Shown piece by piece: positions 16,152-24,662 of a stretch of 64,000 bases of DNA. Position 1 is the stretch's first letter. Each line of letters starts with the position of its first letter. Source of the DNA: JAFDVN01 sp964472275. Its GTDB lineage: Bacteria; Acidobacteriota; Holophagae; Holophagales; Holophagaceae. The stretch spans positions 11,484-75,483 of the forward strand of contig CAYYJN010000006.1 in NCBI GenBank assembly GCA_964472275.1, read 5' to 3'. The notes beneath the pieces are model-generated. The model did no database searches and was not told the origin of the DNA. It worked only from the letters and a program-made list of their open reading frames with translations. The translations under genes and the position numbers were made by a program.

Positions 16152-16166
16152 TCGCGCGCGTTCCCA

Positions 16167-16192
16167 CGAAGCGGCCCGCGAGGGCCGCTTCG
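16167..16192. terminator. Bidirectional hairpin between convergent genes
   Basis: CGAAGCGGCCC, loop GCGA, GGGCCGCTTCG: a perfect 11-bp stem between two convergent stop codons. A modest pyrimidine run (TCCTGTTT) follows on the plus strand. Confidence 0.7.
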
Positions 16193-16198
16193 TCCTGT

Positions 16199-17170
16199 TT
16201 AGAGCGAAGCCATCACGCTTTCAGGCATCAGCTCCTCCAGGCACTGACGGCGGCGGCAGGCGCGGTCACGGCAAGGCGAGCAGGCGATGCCCGTGCGGAG
16301 CAGCGCGCCCGCGCCTTCCGGCAAACCGGCGACAACGGGATCGCTGGGGCCGAAGAGCGCCGTGACGGGCGCGCCGCAGAGCACGGCCAGGTGCAGCAGG
16401 CCCGTGTCGCCGGTGATGACGCGATCCGCCTGCCGCACCGCGGCGGCAAGCTGCCACCAGGGCAGCGGCGGCAAAGCGGGCACCCCGCTCTCCGCGGGCA
16501 GCCACGCGCGCAGCTCCGCTTCATCGGGGCCGAGGCTCCAGCGCGGTTCGAAGCGATCTTTCATCCGCGCCGCCAGCGCGAGCCAGTGAGGCATCGGCCA
16601 CCGCTTGTGCGCGCCCGCGCGCGACGCGCCGGGCACGAGCACGACGCGCGGCCGCGAGGTCTGCCAGATCGCGCCAGGGTCCGGCAGCGCGGCGTCCTTC
16701 AACACGGGACGGAAGCGGCCGAGGCCCGCCACGCCCCGGCTCGCGCCAAAGGCTTCCGCGAGTCCGAGCGCCTGGGCGTAGCGCGTCTGAAGGTTGAAGG
16801 GCGCGCGCTTCGTTTGCAGCAGCCCCGCGCCTTCCTTCGTGACGCCATCGCCCCAGCGTTCGTCAATGCCCGCGAATTTCGGAATCAGCGCGGATTTGAG
16901 GATGCCGTGGAAGTCGAGGCTCGCCTCCGCGCCACGGATCTCCAAAGCCGCCCGCTTCAACTCGGGCAACGCCTTGAAGGGATCGGACAATACCTTCCGC
17001 TTCACGAGCACCGGCTCCAGCCAGGGAAAGGGCTCCAGCAAAAAGGCGTGGCGATCCTCCACCACCGCCTGCAGCCGCGCGTCAGGAAACGCCTCGTGCA
17101 GGTTCGCCCACGCCGGCAGCACCCGCAGGATGTCGCCCAGGGCGGAGAGGCGGAGCAAGGCCAGGTGCAT
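16199..17170 (-). CDS. Glycosyltransferase family 9 (heptosyltransferase-like)
   Basis: 323 residues resembling ADP-heptose:LPS heptosyltransferases (WaaC/WaaF, GT9). The N-terminal Rossmann start is LLRLSALGDILRVLPAWANL; the C-terminal nucleotide-sugar region has VLVPGASRAGAHKRWPMPHW, VITGDTGLLHLAVLCGAPVTALFGPSDP, and a Cys-rich end (CSPCRDRACRRRQC) often seen in this family. It likely adds a heptose to the LPS core at the cytoplasmic face. It is the only LPS-core gene nearby and is divergent from the acyltransferase-like gene. Confidence 0.88.
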   Translation of the reverse strand: MHLALLRLSALGDILRVLPAWANLHEAFPDARLQAVVEDRHAFLLEPFPWLEPVLVKRKVLSDPFKALPELKRAALEIRGAEASLDFHGILKSALIPKFAGIDERWGDGVTKEGAGLLQTKRAPFNLQTRYAQALGLAEAFGASRGVAGLGRFRPVLKDAALPDPGAIWQTSRPRVVLVPGASRAGAHKRWPMPHWLALAARMKDRFEPRWSLGPDEAELRAWLPAESGVPALPPLPWWQLAAAVRQADRVITGDTGLLHLAVLCGAPVTALFGPSDPVVAGLPEGAGALLRTGIACSPCRDRACRRRQCLEELMPESVMASL

Positions 17171-17180
17171 CGTTTCATCT

Positions 17181-17311
17181 TAGGGCCTTGGACTTTTGGC
17201 TTTGGGCTTTTGCTTGCGCCGACCCATCCCAGGGTGCTCGGGCCAATCAGGAGCACGGCATGTCTCGTCCAGCGAAAGCCAAAAGCCAAGAGCCGAAAGC
17301 CCGATCGGGCG
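17181..17311. repeat. Word-arm inverted repeat d (core GCTTGCGCCGACCCATCC)
   Basis: It lies between divergent genes, unlike most of its relatives. The left arm is TTTTGGCTTTGGGCTTTTG (17194-17212); the right arm GCGAAAGCCAAAAGCC...GAAAGCCC (17272-17302) is complementary. The core GCTTGCGCCGACCCATCC is at 17212-17229 and is identical to that in element l. A small GTGCTC/GAGCAC hairpin follows (17234-17256). Confidence 0.85.
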
Positions 17312-17323
17312 TAGGCTGACGCC

Positions 17324-18154
17324 ATGAACTCCGAGCCCGCTTCCTTCGCCACCGACCAGCGGAAGAACCCGCCACCCGCCAACTGGCTGGACAGGCTGCT
17401 GCGCCGCTTCGCGCGGATGAGCTACGGCACGGCCGTGCTCCTGCTCTATGTGCTCGCGTCATCGGCGCTGGGGCTCGCGCTCATGCCCGCCTTCGCCTTC
17501 TGGCATCTGGCCGGACGGCTGGGTGGGGGATGGAACCCGCCACTGCACTGGATCTGGGAAGGCTTCACCTTCGCGCTGTGCTTCTTCATCTTCGGGCTCG
17601 CGCTGATGGTCGTCGTGCCGCTCTACAACTTCGTCCTGCCGACGCGCTTCAAGGCCTTCAAGGGCGGCTACTACACCCTGGCCGCCGTGCCCTGGTTCCT
17701 GCACAACGGGCTCTTCTACCTCGTGCGTTTCACCTTCCTGCCCTTCGCGACGCTGACGCCCTTCGGCGTCTGGTTCCTGAAAGCGATGGGCATGAAGATC
17801 GGCCGCCACGCCTTCATCAACACCGAGCTCATCAGCGACCCGCGCTTCATCGAGATCGGGGACGACGCCGCGCTCGGCGGCTCCGTGCGCATCTTCGCTC
17901 ACTACGGAGGTGGCGGGAACCTCGTCCTCGCGCCGGTGAAGATCGGCAACCGCGCCACGCTCGGCGCCGGGGCGTGTGTCATGGGCGATGTGGAGGTCGG
18001 CGACGGCGCCACCGTCCTGCCCCACTCCGTGCTGCTCCCCGGCACCCGCGTCCCCGCCAGCGAAACCTGGGGCGGCGTCCCCGCGCGGCGCATCCCCCGC
18101 GACGAGATGGACGCGATCAAAGCCCACATCCGAGGGCTCGTGGACCTGGGCTGA
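17324..18154 (+). CDS. Membrane protein with C-terminal hexapeptide (left-handed beta-helix) acyltransferase-like domain
   Basis: 276 residues. Three hydrophobic segments occupy about residues 42-70, 84-105 and 123-150. A left-handed beta-helix of hexapeptide repeats follows, from about 155 to 260: KIGRHAFINTELISD, FIEIGDDAALGGSVRIF, VKIGNRATLGAGACVMGDVEVGDGATV, and the closing ETWGGVPARRI typical of acetyltransferases. Acyl transfer to a lipid or sugar at the membrane is plausible. Homologous halves occur in the C-terminal region of Pls-type nonribosomal peptide synthetases, so that is an alternative origin for the fold. Confidence 0.8.
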   Translation: MNSEPASFATDQRKNPPPANWLDRLLRRFARMSYGTAVLLLYVLASSALGLALMPAFAFWHLAGRLGGGWNPPLHWIWEGFTFALCFFIFGLALMVVVPLYNFVLPTRFKAFKGGYYTLAAVPWFLHNGLFYLVRFTFLPFATLTPFGVWFLKAMGMKIGRHAFINTELISDPRFIEIGDDAALGGSVRIFAHYGGGGNLVLAPVKIGNRATLGAGACVMGDVEVGDGATVLPHSVLLPGTRVPASETWGGVPARRIPRDEMDAIKAHIRGLVDLG

Positions 18155-18159
18155 CACCA

Positions 18160-18180
18160 GGCCTCGGGCCACGGGCCTCC
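18160..18180. repeat. Half element e (GGCCTCGGGCC words)
   Basis: A single arm just 6 bp after the preceding stop. Read on the minus strand it contains GAGGCCCGTGGCCC, a 14-bp match to element f. No opposing arm is visible here. Confidence 0.55.
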
Positions 18181-18209
18181 GGCGAATTCATCCTTTTCCG
18201 AGGCTCGAT

Positions 18210-18240
18210 TTGACTATTACTAACTTCATACTAATACTAT
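18210..18240 (+). promoter_or_regulatory. Sigma-70-type promoter with TATTA-N12-TAATA dyad, upstream of padR
   Basis: TTGACT (18210-18215), 16 bp, TAATAC (18232-18237) in an abruptly AT-rich patch. The inverted pair TATTA (18215-18219) and TAATA (18232-18236) spans the spacer and overlaps both boxes. A PadR-type repressor bound there would block RNA polymerase, consistent with autoregulation. Confidence 0.65.
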
Positions 18241-18279
18241 GTCCACGGTGCCCGTATCCCCTCACATGACGGAGGCCCC

Positions 18280-18645
18280 ATGGACCCTGGATCGCTGGAT
18301 GACCTGGAGCGCAAGTTCCAGAAGGAGCTCAACGCGGGCACCGTGGCCCTGCTCCTGATGGCGGTGCTGGCGGAGGCCTCCGAGCCGCGCTACGCCTACG
18401 ACATCGCGCGGGAGCTGGAAGAGCGGGCGCCCATCACCAAACTGGGCACGCTCTATCCCACGCTGCGCTCGCTGGAGGGCCTCGGCCTCCTGGACAGCCG
18501 CGTGGAGCCGTCGGTCTCCGGCCCGCCCCGCAAGTACTACCGCCTCACCAAGGACGGCCGCGCCGCGCTGGCCGCGTGGGCGAAGCAATGGAAGCAGACC
18601 AGCCAAGCCGTGAACGCCGTGCTCAAGGGAGTGGACCATGCCTGA
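18280..18645 (+). CDS. PadR-family transcriptional regulator
   Basis: 121 residues with a winged helix of the PadR type: LLLMAVLAEASEPRYAYDIARELEE, TLYPTLRSLEGLGLLDSRVE, and the wing GPPRKYYRLTKDGRAALAAW, followed by a short dimerisation helix. These proteins are usually repressors that release DNA on ligand binding. Its stop overlaps the start of the membrane sensor-like gene by 8 bp, the standard pairing of PadR with a small membrane partner. A palindromic promoter just upstream suggests it controls its own operon. Confidence 0.92.
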   Translation: MDPGSLDDLERKFQKELNAGTVALLLMAVLAEASEPRYAYDIARELEERAPITKLGTLYPTLRSLEGLGLLDSRVEPSVSGPPRKYYRLTKDGRAALAAWAKQWKQTSQAVNAVLKGVDHA

Positions 18646-19561
18646 CCGGATGCCTGACCAGATCATTGACGCCTACCTGGACCGCTTGAAGGCGGCCCTC
18701 AAGGGCTGCGACAAGGCGCTCATCCAGGACGCGCTGTGGGACGCGGAGAACCACCTGCGCTCCGAAGTGGCGCGGCAGCGCTACCAGGACGCGGCCTTCG
18801 ACGAAGCCGAAGCACTTCCCGCGATCCTCGCCGCCTACGGCGAGCCCGCGGAAGTGGCCGCGGCCTACCGCGAGCGGGACGCCCTCGTGAGCGCCGCCCT
18901 CAGGCCAACCCCGCCCGCGCGACAGGAATACGAGGCTCCGCCGCCTCCCACGCGCCCGGGCTTCTTTGGCGTGCTGAAGGATTTCCGCGCCTACACTTCG
19001 CTGCTCTACCTCCTCATCTCCATCGGCCCCGGCATCTTCTTCTTCGTCTGGGCGATCACGGGGATTTCGCTGTCCCTCGCGCTCTCCATCCTCATCATCG
19101 GCATTCCCTTCGCGGTCGCCTTCCTCGGTTCCGTGCGCCTGCTGGCCATCGCCGAAGGCCGCCTGGTGGAAGCGATGCTGGGCGCGCGCATGCCGCGCAG
19201 CCAGCCGCCGACGGAAGGCGCGGGCGGATGGAAGGCGCGCATCCTCGCCATGCTCCACGACGGGCGCACCTGGTCGAGCCTCGCCTACCTGCTGCTCATG
19301 CTGCCCCTGGGCGTCTTCTACTTCAGCGCCATGGTGACGATGCTATCGCTGAGCTTGGCCCTGCTCGCCACGCCCATCGTCCACTTCGTCTTCCACGAAG
19401 TCACCTTCGACGGCTGGTACTGGGGCGGCGCTCACGCGAACTTCGTGGCGGTGGTGTGGGGGATCTTCGGGATCTTCGCCGTGCCCCTCACGCTCCACAT
19501 CGCCCGCGCCCTGGGCCGCCTGCAAGGCCGACTCGCGCGGCACATGCTCGTGCGAATCTGA
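18638..19561 (+). CDS. Multi-pass membrane protein with DUF1700-like N-terminus and sensor-type domain
   Basis: 307 residues, coupled to padR; GGGAG lies just before the ATG. Residues 1-85 are a soluble helical part (YLDRLKAALKGCDKALIQDALWDAENHLRSEV, AYGEPAEVAAAYRER) like the DUF1700/HAAS domain of PadR partners. After a Pro-rich linker come two similar hydrophobic halves (about 115-165 and 205-290), each with an SLALSI-I-IGIPF/SLALLATPIV pattern, as in the putative sensor family PF13796. There is no kinase. It probably senses envelope state and antagonises PadR; that is inferred from the pairing. Confidence 0.82.
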   Translation: MPDRMPDQIIDAYLDRLKAALKGCDKALIQDALWDAENHLRSEVARQRYQDAAFDEAEALPAILAAYGEPAEVAAAYRERDALVSAALRPTPPARQEYEAPPPPTRPGFFGVLKDFRAYTSLLYLLISIGPGIFFFVWAITGISLSLALSILIIGIPFAVAFLGSVRLLAIAEGRLVEAMLGARMPRSQPPTEGAGGWKARILAMLHDGRTWSSLAYLLLMLPLGVFYFSAMVTMLSLSLALLATPIVHFVFHEVTFDGWYWGGAHANFVAVVWGIFGIFAVPLTLHIARALGRLQGRLARHMLVRI

Positions 19562-20650
19562 TCAGGCCCACCCCATCCCCGCCGCGAGGTCATCCAGGCA
19601 GATCTCGACGGCGCGGTTGGGCTCGGGCTGCTGGGCGAGTTGCACGCGGGCGTAGGCGTTGCCCATGTGGCTGTGGCAGTGGGCTTCGAGGTGGTCGGCG
19701 AGGTTCGCCTGCTGCTGCACGAGCACGGCTCGGAATTCCTTCGCCATGGCCTCGGCGTTGCGGAGCTGATGCTGGTTGGCGCTGGTGGGCAGCGGGACGA
19801 GGATGGAGCCGCGCCCCGCGACCTTCAGCTCCGCGCAGGTGGAGGCTCCGGCCCGGCTCACCACGAGGCTGGAGGCCTCCATCGCGCCCGCCATGTCCTC
19901 GATGAAGGGCACGAGGTGATGCCGCTCATGACGCGGACTCGCGCTCAGACGCTCGAATTCCGCGGGGCCGACCTGGTGGAGGATGGTCCAGTCCTCGAAG
20001 ATCGCCAGCAGCGCCGGAGCCGCTTCCAGCATGGCGTCGTTGATGGCGCGGGCGCCGCCGCTGCCGCCCAGCACGAGCAATTGGAACGGCCGACGCAGTT
20101 CCTTGATGGGCTTGAAGGGCCGACGGAAGGCGTCCCGCACCGGCGTCCCGGCGGTGAGGCAGTCGGCGCCGGGGAGGAGTTCCTTCACCGCGTCCATGCC
20201 GCACCACACGCGCCGCGCGCCAGCGGCCATCTGCTTCACCAGCGCGCCGGGCGCGGCGTTGCTTTCATGGATGAAGGTGGGGATGCCCAGGCTCTTCGCC
20301 GCCATCAGCGCGGGCGCGGCGCCGTAGCCGCCTGTGGCGATGACCGCGGCCGGGCGCGCGGCCTTCCATCTCCGCGCCAGCGCGGCCTTGGCGCGCCAGA
20401 GCTTCCACGCGGAGCGCGCGACGCGGAACGGCGAGCGGCCGAGGAAGCCTTCCACATCAAGCAGGACATGGGGCCACTCGGAGCCCGGGAGCTTGCGCGC
20501 CTCGATGCCGCGGGTGGCGCCTACGAAGGCGATCTTCCGCTCCGGCCAGCGTGCGCGAGCGCCCTCCGCCAAGGCCACGGCCGGAAAGAAATGCCCCCCC
20601 GTGCCGCCGCCAGTGAAAACGATCGCGTCCTGAAAATCCGGTTCGCTCAT
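19562..20650 (-). CDS. murG: UDP-GlcNAc:undecaprenyl-PP-MurNAc-pentapeptide GlcNAc transferase
   Basis: MurG makes lipid II from lipid I at the inner face of the cytoplasmic membrane. The 362-residue GT28 protein shows the N-terminal GGGTGGHFFPAVALAE, the second-domain GGSGGARAIND, the acceptor-site HQVGP, and the C-terminal SRAGASTCAELKVAGRGSILVPLP..ANQHQLRNA. No other division/cell-wall cluster genes flank it, so it has left the usual dcw arrangement. It converges with the sensor-like gene with no spacer (stops adjacent). Confidence 0.96.
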   Translation of the reverse strand: MSEPDFQDAIVFTGGGTGGHFFPAVALAEGARARWPERKIAFVGATRGIEARKLPGSEWPHVLLDVEGFLGRSPFRVARSAWKLWRAKAALARRWKAARPAAVIATGGYGAAPALMAAKSLGIPTFIHESNAAPGALVKQMAAGARRVWCGMDAVKELLPGADCLTAGTPVRDAFRRPFKPIKELRRPFQLLVLGGSGGARAINDAMLEAAPALLAIFEDWTILHQVGPAEFERLSASPRHERHHLVPFIEDMAGAMEASSLVVSRAGASTCAELKVAGRGSILVPLPTSANQHQLRNAEAMAKEFRAVLVQQQANLADHLEAHCHSHMGNAYARVQLAQQPEPNRAVEICLDDLAAGMGWA

Positions 20651-20679
20651 GCCTCCAGCCTACCGGAGGCGGGCGATCC

Positions 20680-21651
20680 TCACGGCTTGGCGGCAGCCGG
20701 AGCTGGAGTCGCGGCCGCGCCGCTGTGGCCCTGGAGGCTGAAGGTGCGGTTGGAGCTCGCGGAGGAGCCCGTCTCGCCCTTCACGGTGAGCGTGAAGGAG
20801 TCGCCGTCCTTGAGCGTGGTCGTGGCCTGGATGGGGCTCTGGTCGGACGAGGCGAGCACCTCGTCGCCCCGGCGGATCTCCGCATGGCCGCCACTAAAGT
20901 CGCCCACGAGCACGAGCGGCTGGCCCACCGCGATGGCGCCGGTGGCGGCGAAGCTCCTCACCTGGGGTGGCGGCAGCACCTTCACGGTCAGGGTCTTGGT
21001 GGCGACCGTGCCCGCCTCATTGGTGCCCGTGAGCGTGTAGGTGGTCGTTTCCTTGGGCTCCACGGTCTTGGCGGGGCCGTTCAGGGCGGTCACATCTTCG
21101 CCGCCGGGGTCCAAGGTGAGTTTGGTCGCGCCACGGGCGTCCCAGCCAAGGAAGACCTTCTCGCCCGGGTTCACGGCCGGTGGATTGGCGTCGAAGCGGG
21201 CGATGGCCGGGGCTTGGATGATCTTCACCGTGGCCATGGCGACCGTCTTCGCGCCCGCGGCGTTGGCGCCCGCGCAGTAGACATGGGCGTAGCCGATCTC
21301 GCCGGCCGTCCAGAGGACGGACGAGCCATCCGCCGAGCCTTCGATCTTCCCGTTATCCACATACCAGGTGTAGCTGAGGCCTGGATCGCCGCCCGCAGCC
21401 GCCACATGGCCGGGCGTGCCGGAGCTGACGAGGCCATCGGCCTGCACCATCACGGAGGGCGCGGCGGTCTTCCCAGCGGGTGTCGTGCTCACGATCGTGC
21501 TGGGGGCGGCGCTGGCCTGCGCTTGAGGCGGAACGGCGGGCGCCGCCGCGCTCTCCTTTCGTCCGCAGGCCGTCAGGGCGACGAGCCCGAGCAGGGCGGC
21601 GCCCAGGGGGGCCACCGGGAAACCGAGGCGGGAACGCGTATGGGTGCGCAT
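20680..21651 (-). CDS. Lipoprotein with Ig-like repeats
   Basis: 323 residues. The signal sequence ends in a lipobox (LTAC) at about residues 26-29. An Ala/Pro-rich linker follows, then three beta-rich repeats: SYTWYVDNGKIEGS (PKD/Ig-like), TKLTLDPGGEDVTALN...TTYTLTGTNEAGTVATKTLTV, and FTLTVKGETGSSASSNRTF. Each repeat resembles an extracellular adhesion or binding domain. There are no catalytic residues to note. It is divergent from etfB and upstream of murG in the same direction with a 29-bp gap. A cell-surface or periplasmic structural role is likely; no specific function can be assigned. Confidence 0.82.
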   Translation of the reverse strand: MRTHTRSRLGFPVAPLGAALLGLVALTACGRKESAAAPAVPPQAQASAAPSTIVSTTPAGKTAAPSVMVQADGLVSSGTPGHVAAAGGDPGLSYTWYVDNGKIEGSADGSSVLWTAGEIGYAHVYCAGANAAGAKTVAMATVKIIQAPAIARFDANPPAVNPGEKVFLGWDARGATKLTLDPGGEDVTALNGPAKTVEPKETTTYTLTGTNEAGTVATKTLTVKVLPPPQVRSFAATGAIAVGQPLVLVGDFSGGHAEIRRGDEVLASSDQSPIQATTTLKDGDSFTLTVKGETGSSASSNRTFSLQGHSGAAATPAPAAAKP

Positions 21652-21761
21652 GGTGCCTTCCTTTTACCACGATCAATCCTGATGCGCGCACCTTTCGCTA
21701 GGGGCCGGTGAGGCGCTCCGGTAAAATGGGGCTTTGGCCGCACGGCCCTTCTGGAGTGCCC

Positions 21762-22511
21762 ATGAAGATCCTCGTCTGCTTGAAGCAGGTGCCCGACACG
21801 GAGACCAAGATCAAGGTCGCCGCCGATGGGAAGTCGCTGGACCCCGCCGATGTGAAGTGGATCACCAGCCCCTACGACGAGTACGCGCTGGAAGAGGGCC
21901 TGCGCCTGAAGGAATCCGCCGGGGCCGAAGTGACCGTCGCCACCGTGGGCGATGAGAAGGCGAAGGAGATCCTCCGCAACGCCTTCGCCCTGGGCGCGGA
22001 CAACGCCGTGCTCATCAAGGGCGATGGCCAGGGCGACACGCTCGCCACGGCCTCCATCCTCGCGGCCTTCGCCAAGGACAAGGGCTTCGACCTCGTCCTC
22101 TCCGGCAACAAGGGCCTGGGCGGCGACAACTCCGCCGTGGGGCCGATGCTGGCCGAGCTGCTGGGCTACGCCCAGGCCAATGTGGTCGTGAAGCTCGAAG
22201 TGGCGGACGGGAAGTTCCGCGCCGAGCGCGAGATCGAAGGCGGCACGGAAGTCGTCGAAGGCGCCCTGCCCGCGGTCGTGACGGCGCAGAAGGGCCTCAA
22301 CGAGCCCCGCTACGCCAGCCTCAAGGGCATCATGGCGGCCAAGAAGAAGACCATCGAGGAAGTGGAAGTCGGCGGCCACGCCGCCGCCACGGGCACCCTC
22401 GCCATGGCACTGCCGCCCGCGCGCCCCGAGGGCCGCAAACTGGAAGGCGACGCCGCCGCCCAGGCCAAGGCGCTCATGGACGCGCTCAAGAACGAAGCCA
22501 AGGTTTTCTGA
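21762..22511 (+). CDS. etfB: Electron transfer flavoprotein beta subunit
   Basis: The ATG at 21762 (MKILVCLKQVPDTETKIKV) with GGAG upstream gives 249 residues; the frame extends upstream without family sequence. EtfB binds AMP and, with EtfA, moves electrons from acyl-CoA dehydrogenases to the quinone pool. Seen are DPADVKWITSPYDEYALEEGLRLKE, FDLVLSGNKGLGGDNSAVGPMLAELLG and the C-terminal SLKGIMAAKKKTIEE. It is followed after 30 bp by etfA. No ETF:quinone oxidoreductase gene is nearby. Confidence 0.96.
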   Translation: MKILVCLKQVPDTETKIKVAADGKSLDPADVKWITSPYDEYALEEGLRLKESAGAEVTVATVGDEKAKEILRNAFALGADNAVLIKGDGQGDTLATASILAAFAKDKGFDLVLSGNKGLGGDNSAVGPMLAELLGYAQANVVVKLEVADGKFRAEREIEGGTEVVEGALPAVVTAQKGLNEPRYASLKGIMAAKKKTIEEVEVGGHAAATGTLAMALPPARPEGRKLEGDAAAQAKALMDALKNEAKVF

Positions 22512-22541
22512 TCCGCAGACGCTGACGAAAAGGACGAACCC

Positions 22542-23516
22542 ATGATTCTCGTGTTCTGCGAACTGAAAGACGGCAAACTCCGCAAGCCCAGCGCCGAAGC
22601 CCTCAGCGAAGGCCGCCGCCTGGCGGACGCCAGCGGCCAGCAGCTCGGCGCGCTCACCGTGGGCGCTTCCGCCGACGGCGCCTCGGACGCGGCCAAGCAC
22701 GGCGCCGATGTGATCCTCACCTGCGTCGCGCCCGCGCTGGCCTCCTACTCCAGCGACGCCTTCGCCGCCGTCCTCGCGTCCGCCGCCAAGGCCAAGGGCG
22801 CGGCCATCCTGCTCGGCGCCGCCACGGCCATGGGCAAGGACGCCCTGCCGCGCGCCGCCGCGCGCCTGGACGCGGGCTACGCGGGCGATGTGACCGGCCT
22901 CTCCATCGAGGGCGGCAAGCTCCAGGCCGTGCGCCCCGTCTACGCGGGCAAGGCCTTCGCCACCACCGGCTTCACCAGCGCCGTGCAGGTCGCGACGACC
23001 CGCCCCAATGTCTTCGCCATCGCCGAGAAGGTCGGCGCGGGCGCGATGGAATCCATCGAAGCCCCCGCCGGGGACTTCAAGGCCATCGTGAAGGAGATCC
23101 TCGCCAAGGGCGGCGGCAAGGTGGACCTCACCGAAGCCAATGTCATCGTCGCCGGCGGCCGCGGCCTGAAGAGCGGCGAGAACTTCAAGATCCTCGAAGA
23201 GCTGGCGGACGCCCTCGGCGGCGTCGTGGGCGCGTCCCGCGCCGCGGTGGACGCGGGCTGGGGCCTGTCCCACGGGATTCAGGTGGGCCAGACCGGCAAG
23301 GTCGTGAGCCCCACGCTCTACATCGCCGCGGGCATCAGCGGCGCCATCCAGCACCTCGCCGGCATGAGCAGCTCCAAGTACATCGTCGCCATCAACAAGG
23401 ACCCCGAAGCCCCGATTTTCAAGATCGCGGACTATGGGATCGTCGGCGACCTCTTCGAAGTCGTTCCCGAACTCACCAAGGCCGCGAATGCCATGGGCAT
23501 CGGCGCGCACCACTAA
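22542..23516 (+). CDS. etfA: Electron transfer flavoprotein alpha subunit
   Basis: 324 residues, with an AAGGA ribosome-binding site after etfB. The C-terminal FAD domain is clear: IVAGGRGLKSGENF near residue 205, VGASRAAVDAGW, HGIQVGQTGKVVSPTLYIAAGISGAIQHLAGM near 245-277, and AINKDPEAPIFKIADYGIVGDLFEVVPEL. It forms the heterodimer with EtfB that carries electrons from flavoprotein dehydrogenases. A strong hairpin directly downstream ends the etfBA transcript. Confidence 0.96.
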   Translation: MILVFCELKDGKLRKPSAEALSEGRRLADASGQQLGALTVGASADGASDAAKHGADVILTCVAPALASYSSDAFAAVLASAAKAKGAAILLGAATAMGKDALPRAAARLDAGYAGDVTGLSIEGGKLQAVRPVYAGKAFATTGFTSAVQVATTRPNVFAIAEKVGAGAMESIEAPAGDFKAIVKEILAKGGGKVDLTEANVIVAGGRGLKSGENFKILEELADALGGVVGASRAAVDAGWGLSHGIQVGQTGKVVSPTLYIAAGISGAIQHLAGMSSSKYIVAINKDPEAPIFKIADYGIVGDLFEVVPELTKAANAMGIGAHH

Positions 23517-23530
23517 CGCGTTCCAGGTTC

Positions 23531-23560
23531 GAAGAAGGGCCCCGCATGGGGCCCTTCTTC
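23531..23560. terminator. Bidirectional terminator between etfA and the convergent membrane-protein gene
   Basis: GAAGAAGGGCCCC, loop GCAT, GGGGCCCTTCTTC: a perfect 13-bp stem, followed by GTTT on the plus strand. Confidence 0.8.
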
Positions 23561-23562
23561 GT

Positions 23563-24441
23563 TTACAGGCCCGTGGCGGGCACCACGGACTTGGGCTCAA
23601 AGCCCGCGCTGCGGCTGTTCCAGGCCTGGATCTTGAGGAGGTCGTCGCGGGTGACGCGGCCCTCATGGAAGTGGCCGTTCCATCGCACGAGGATCATGCG
23701 CTCGCGCTCGCCCGGGCGCGGCGCGTCATCCACCGCGAGGACGATGCCGCCCGGCGCGACAGCCTCGTGCCCGGTGCCGTCATGGAACACCACCAGCGCG
23801 TAATCGTCCGAGAAGGCCGCGCGCCAGAATCCATGGCGCGCCGTGTCCAGCTTGAAGAAGAGCTTGAGGTTCCGCGCGCTGGCGGGCACGGTGCGGAACT
23901 GGGCCCAGGCGTCGGTGGTCGTCGGCGCGGCGCGGAGGGCTTCCTCCAGCAACCGGCGCGGCTCTTCCTGGTACGCGTCCACGGGCGCCACGGCGAGGGT
24001 GTCCTTGATCCAGGCGTTGAGCTTCAAGCGGCGGACCCAATCCGCGAGTCCGAGGAAGACATAGGCCAGAGGCGCGAGCAGCGACAGCGCCGGAAACAAC
24101 CATCTCGCCGCGGGCACGCCTGGCAGATCCACGCGCGGCAGCCGCGACGCCTCCATGAACGCGATGAAGCCGAGCAGGAGCGCGTTGAGCGGAAAGGCGA
24201 AGAGATCCAGGTGGAAGACCGTCTGGTTGCCCTTGGGCGAAAGCGCGCGCAGCAGCCAGGGAAGGACCACCAAAGCCGCCAGCAGGCTCGCGTGCGCCAC
24301 CCAGGAGGCCCCCTGCCCCAGGCGGGCGGCGACGATCGCCAGCAGGATGAGCGCGGCCAGCGTGCCGAGCGAGGCGCGCCGCACCTCGGCCTCCGCCCGC
24401 AGATAGTCCGCGACCAGGCGCGCGCGCTCAAGGCTAGTCAT
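23563..24441 (-). CDS. Membrane protein with C-terminal soluble domain, hypothetical
   Basis: I start at the ATG at 24441 (MTSLERARLV; 292 residues), which overlaps the upstream small gene by 8 bp. Four hydrophobic segments are predicted in residues 25-155 (TLAALILLAIVAARL, SLLAALVVLPWLLRAL, LLGFIAF, LFPALSLLAPLAYVFLGLADW). The last ~150 residues are soluble and mixed alpha/beta (NLKLFFKLDTARHGFW, YALVVFHDG, MILVRWNGHFHEGRV). No family is recognised. It belongs with the 74-residue protein and the CNB-FHA protein in one minus-strand unit. Confidence 0.78.
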   Translation of the reverse strand: MTSLERARLVADYLRAEAEVRRASLGTLAALILLAIVAARLGQGASWVAHASLLAALVVLPWLLRALSPKGNQTVFHLDLFAFPLNALLLGFIAFMEASRLPRVDLPGVPAARWLFPALSLLAPLAYVFLGLADWVRRLKLNAWIKDTLAVAPVDAYQEEPRRLLEEALRAAPTTTDAWAQFRTVPASARNLKLFFKLDTARHGFWRAAFSDDYALVVFHDGTGHEAVAPGGIVLAVDDAPRPGERERMILVRWNGHFHEGRVTRDDLLKIQAWNSRSAGFEPKSVVPATGL

Positions 24442-24658
24442 CGTCCAACCCCAGGGATTCAAAGCCTTCCTGATGCAGGAAGGCGCGCGCGTCCTCCGCG
24501 TCCGTGAACCGCGCGATCACCGCGTAGCCTTCCCGCGCGTCGCCATCAATGAGGTCGAGGACATTGCGCTCGCGGACGATGCAGCCGTCGCCGAAATCCG
24601 CGAGCTCCCACTCGGAGCCGTGCTCATCCCGCCAGATCTCCAGGATCTGCGCGGCCAT
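24434..24658 (-). CDS. Small acidic hypothetical protein
   Basis: 74 residues, strongly acidic, with a compact alpha/beta look: QILEIWRDEHGSEWELADFGDGCIVRERN followed by GYAVIARFTDAEDARAFLHQEGFESLGLDDD. It lies 4 bp after the CNB-FHA gene and overlaps the start of the membrane-protein gene (ATGACTAG), so the three are read together. The length and coupled position support a real gene; the function is unknown. Confidence 0.72.
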   Translation of the reverse strand: MAAQILEIWRDEHGSEWELADFGDGCIVRERNVLDLIDGDAREGYAVIARFTDAEDARAFLHQEGFESLGLDDD

Positions 24659-24662
24659 GGCC

